A stretch of DNA of 7,221 bases from Anaerolineales bacterium (GTDB taxonomy: Bacteria > Chloroflexota > Anaerolineae > Anaerolineales > UBA4823). The notes beneath the pieces were generated by a model, which saw only the letters and a list, made by a program, of their open reading frames with translations, had not been told where the DNA came from and searched no databases. Both the position numbers and the translations under genes were made by a program. The DNA is taken from assembly GCA_022865865.1 (NCBI GenBank), contig JALHTN010000109.1, positions 1 to 7,221 of the forward strand. The letters run 5' to 3'. Shown here one piece after another: positions 5,772-7,221 of this stretch (positions are counted from its first letter, which is position 1; every line of letters starts with the position of its first letter).

Positions 5772-6656
5772 TTGATCGTGCGTTTTCGTTGGCTCTTATT
5801 CCTTCTACCGATTCTTCTGGGTGCAACGCCCACCCAGTCAGCTCCGATCCCAGCGGAAATATCCATCGCATTCATTGATGTCGGTCAGGGTGATGCGACA
5901 TTGATCCGGGATGGAACCGGCTTCGATATTCTTGTTGATGGTGGTCGTAAATCGGTTGGCGACGAAGTGATCGACTACCTGCAGCAAGCTGGCATTGATG
6001 ATTTGGAAATCATGATAGCTACCCATGCCGACAGTGATCATATCGGTGGCCTGATCGCGATCCTCGAGTCTGAGGAAATTCAAGTTGAGAGTGTATATTT
6101 CAACGGGTATCCTGGCGACACGTTGACCTGGCTTGAATTCACCGAAGCGGTCAATGCGGATGGATTAAGCCTCCAAAGAATTGAATACCCGCAGACCTTG
6201 AATTTGGGAGGTTTAGAGATTCGGGTGTTAAATCCATTACCCGGTATGGTTGAACCAGAGCAAAATGAGGCTTCTGTAGTTCTTCTATTTACCTATGCGC
6301 AAATCACGTTGCTCCTCACCGCTGACATAGAAACAGGAGTAGAAGAATTGATTCTCGAGCGAAGCACCAATCTGCATGCAGATATCTTAAAGGTCGCCCA
6401 CCATGGCAGCAAGCACAGCAGTTCGACTGCATTTCTTGCTGAAATCCAACCACAGGAAGCCATCATTTCAGTAGGTGTGAATCCATATGGTCACCCTGCA
6501 CCTGAAACTCTAGCCCGCTTGAGTGATATAGGGGCGAATATCATGCGCACCGATATGGTGGGAACGGTCTTAGTGACAAGTGATGGAATAGATTACCGGA
6601 TCATTCCGATATTAACCTACCTGCCATTAATATTTCAAGTTATCATTAATCCTTAA
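5772..6656 (+). CDS. Exported ComEC/Rec2-like metallo-beta-lactamase-fold hydrolase
   Basis: A 294-residue protein equivalent to the soluble hydrolase domain of ComEC, without the competence channel. It begins with basic residues and a hydrophobic stretch (RFRWLLFLLPILLGA), a likely signal peptide cleaved around QSA (22-24), so it probably acts outside the membrane. Seen directly: FIDVGQGDA (34-42), VDGG (55-58), the metal-binding THADSDH (84-90), LTAD (182-185), AHHGSKHS (209-216), and NPYGHP (237-242). All expected metal ligands are present. Relatives act as phosphodiesterases or nucleases; the substrate here is unknown. The start may be TTG 5772 or GTG 5778. AGGAAA (5763-5768) sits 3 and 9 bases before them respectively, so GTG is slightly favoured and would drop two residues. 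The C-terminus ends ILTYLPLIFQV, recalling YLP-type tails of secreted Chloroflexota proteins. The stop codon falls inside a direct repeat. Confidence 0.87.
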   Translation: MIVRFRWLLFLLPILLGATPTQSAPIPAEISIAFIDVGQGDATLIRDGTGFDILVDGGRKSVGDEVIDYLQQAGIDDLEIMIATHADSDHIGGLIAILESEEIQVESVYFNGYPGDTLTWLEFTEAVNADGLSLQRIEYPQTLNLGGLEIRVLNPLPGMVEPEQNEASVVLLFTYAQITLLLTADIETGVEELILERSTNLHADILKVAHHGSKHSSSTAFLAEIQPQEAIISVGVNPYGHPAPETLARLSDIGANIMRTDMVGTVLVTSDGIDYRIIPILTYLPLIFQVIINP

Positions 6657-6702
6657 TGGATCACCTTATGCCCATTAATCCTTAATTGTTGAACCTTATT
6701 GT
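6644..6702. repeat. Two-copy imperfect tandem repeat across the hydrolase stop codon
   Basis: CATTAATCCTTAAT occurs at 6644-6657 and again at 6673-6686 (29-base period). The following bases are also similar (GGATCACCTTAT versus TGTTGAACCTTAT). The TAA of the hydrolase gene (6654-6656) lies in the first copy. Confidence 0.7.
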
Positions 6703-6775
6703 AGAATAATCCTTTCCAACAAGAAAAGCATCACAAAGAACACTTTACCAGGCAGTCAAACCTACTCCTAATTCG

Positions 6776-6962
6776 ATGACCAACAAGAAACAATGGTGGC
6801 AAAAAACCACTATCTATCAAATCTATCCCCGATCTTTTGTTGATCAATTTCGGTGATTTCAGATGTGTTATTGTGAATGATTATGGATTTCAGCAGGTAA
6901 TCTTGAAGGTAGGAGATATCGAGCTGGGACCACTATCCGCGGCTATAGTTACATGTGGTTAG
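6776..6962 (+). pseudogene. Collapsed GH13 alpha-glucosidase/oligo-1,6-glucosidase gene remnant
   Basis: From ATG 6776 the frame reads MTNKKQWWQKTTIYQIYPRS, then FVDQFR and TGA (6854-6856). WW..TTIYQIYPRSFVD is the hallmark beginning of GH13 enzymes such as oligo-1,6-glucosidase, which are normally around 500-600 residues long; here it stops after 26. In the +1 frame from about 6834 the sequence reads LLLINFGDF, then continues open to TAG 6960-6962, ending IELGPLSAAIVTCG. LLLINFGD followed by a short beta-rich tail is what the C-terminal beta-sandwich of GH13 enzymes looks like. I infer that a large internal deletion joined the first and last parts of one gene, possibly through the stretch CTTTTGTTGAT (6834-6844), which fits both frames. 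The N-terminal identification is strong; the C-terminal one is moderate. No catalytic residues remain. Confidence 0.7.
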
Positions 6963-7011
6963 GTGGGGTAAGTATTTCTATGGATGTTAACCAATCCTGA
7001 GGTAAAAGTGC

Positions 7012-7221
7012 TCAATCTGAACGGCGTACTCGAGCGAGGTTGAGAAAAAGTTCCGAGAGATCGGGGTCCGAAATATGGGTGCTTATATAAGTAATGATCT
7101 GGCGAGCTTCATCACGCAACACATTCGCAGTTTGCGGATCGTTTTCGAGATCGGCCATGTCCAACAGTATCGCCCACAGACTGCGCCGCGAATTTTGCTC
7201 AGTGGCTAATAATCGAGCCTC
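7012..7221 (-). CDS. C-terminal end of a TPR-type regulatory protein (5' partial)
   Basis: Reading the minus strand from the right edge gives 69 codons without a stop, ending TGA at 7014-7012. The protein begins EARLLATEQNSRRSLWAILL, includes LRDEARQIITYISTHISDP, and ends LARVRRSD. It is helical, with the spacing of a last tetratricopeptide-like repeat. The pattern of SRRSLW, then LRDEAR and an I..YI..HI.DP..... F segment resembles the C-termini of large Chloroflexota AAA/TPR proteins annotated as adenylate/guanylate cyclase, LuxR-type or BTAD regulators; this is from memory and the N-terminal domains are outside the window. The start codon is not visible. It converges with the GH13 remnant, whose last stop is 49 bases away. 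I see no terminator between them. Confidence 0.7.
   Translation of the reverse strand, partial: EARLLATEQNSRRSLWAILLDMADLENDPQTANVLRDEARQIITYISTHISDPDLSELFLNLARVRRSD

Noticed and set aside
5642..5878. Plus-strand 78-codon open frame ahead of the hydrolase
   Set aside because: It overlaps the well-supported hydrolase start in another frame and has no family features.

Overview
The window looks like a piece of a Chloroflexota genome, most likely from the Anaerolineae. This is inferred from recalled family resemblance, not from a search. The clues are membrane-bound PAS/GGDEF proteins with an ERT-type coiled-coil linker, a PAS protein ending in a DUF4332-like helix-hairpin-helix domain, a secreted ComEC-like hydrolase with a YLP-containing tail, and the end of a TPR-type protein. 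Base composition is moderate, genes are mostly single, and the spacers are long and rich in hairpins.

Layout, left to right. (1) Positions 2-1172 (+) hold a membrane-anchored PAS-GGDEF diguanylate cyclase, open at the left edge and split by one extra base near 383. (2) Positions 1173-1935 are a 763-base convergent spacer without a credible gene. It holds several strong inverted repeats, short palindromes and a C-rich, G-poor tract. (3) Positions 1936-2934 (-) hold a GHMP kinase of the D-glycero-D-manno-heptose 7-phosphate kinase type, with a TTG start behind a strong ribosome binding site. (4) Positions 3198-3548 (+) hold a small Mth938-like (DUF498) protein with a good sigma70-type promoter. 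(5) Positions 3828-5444 (+) encode a two-TM, double-PAS protein whose C-terminus is an acidic linker plus a DUF4332-like domain in place of an enzyme. (6) Positions 5445-5771 contain two hairpins, the second a textbook intrinsic terminator. (7) Positions 5772-6656 (+) hold an exported metallo-beta-lactamase-fold hydrolase of the ComEC C-terminal type. (8) Positions 6776-6962 (+) are the remains of a GH13 alpha-glucosidase-like gene: its first codons joined, out of frame, to what looks like its last codons. (9) Positions 7012-7221 (-) are the C-terminal 69 residues of a TPR-type regulatory protein that runs off the right edge.

How the genes relate. Apart from the two PAS proteins, the genes are single units with their own signals and no obvious shared pathway. 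The two PAS proteins share a closely related PAS domain (about half of 109 aligned residues identical by hand count, no gaps). One is wired to c-di-GMP synthesis, the other to a predicted nucleic-acid- or protein-binding helix-hairpin-helix domain. That PAS-DUF4332 architecture is the most unusual item here. The collapsed GH13 gene, the frameshifted cyclase and the 29-base duplication at the end of the hydrolase gene suggest either ongoing gene decay or, for the frameshift, a possible sequence error.
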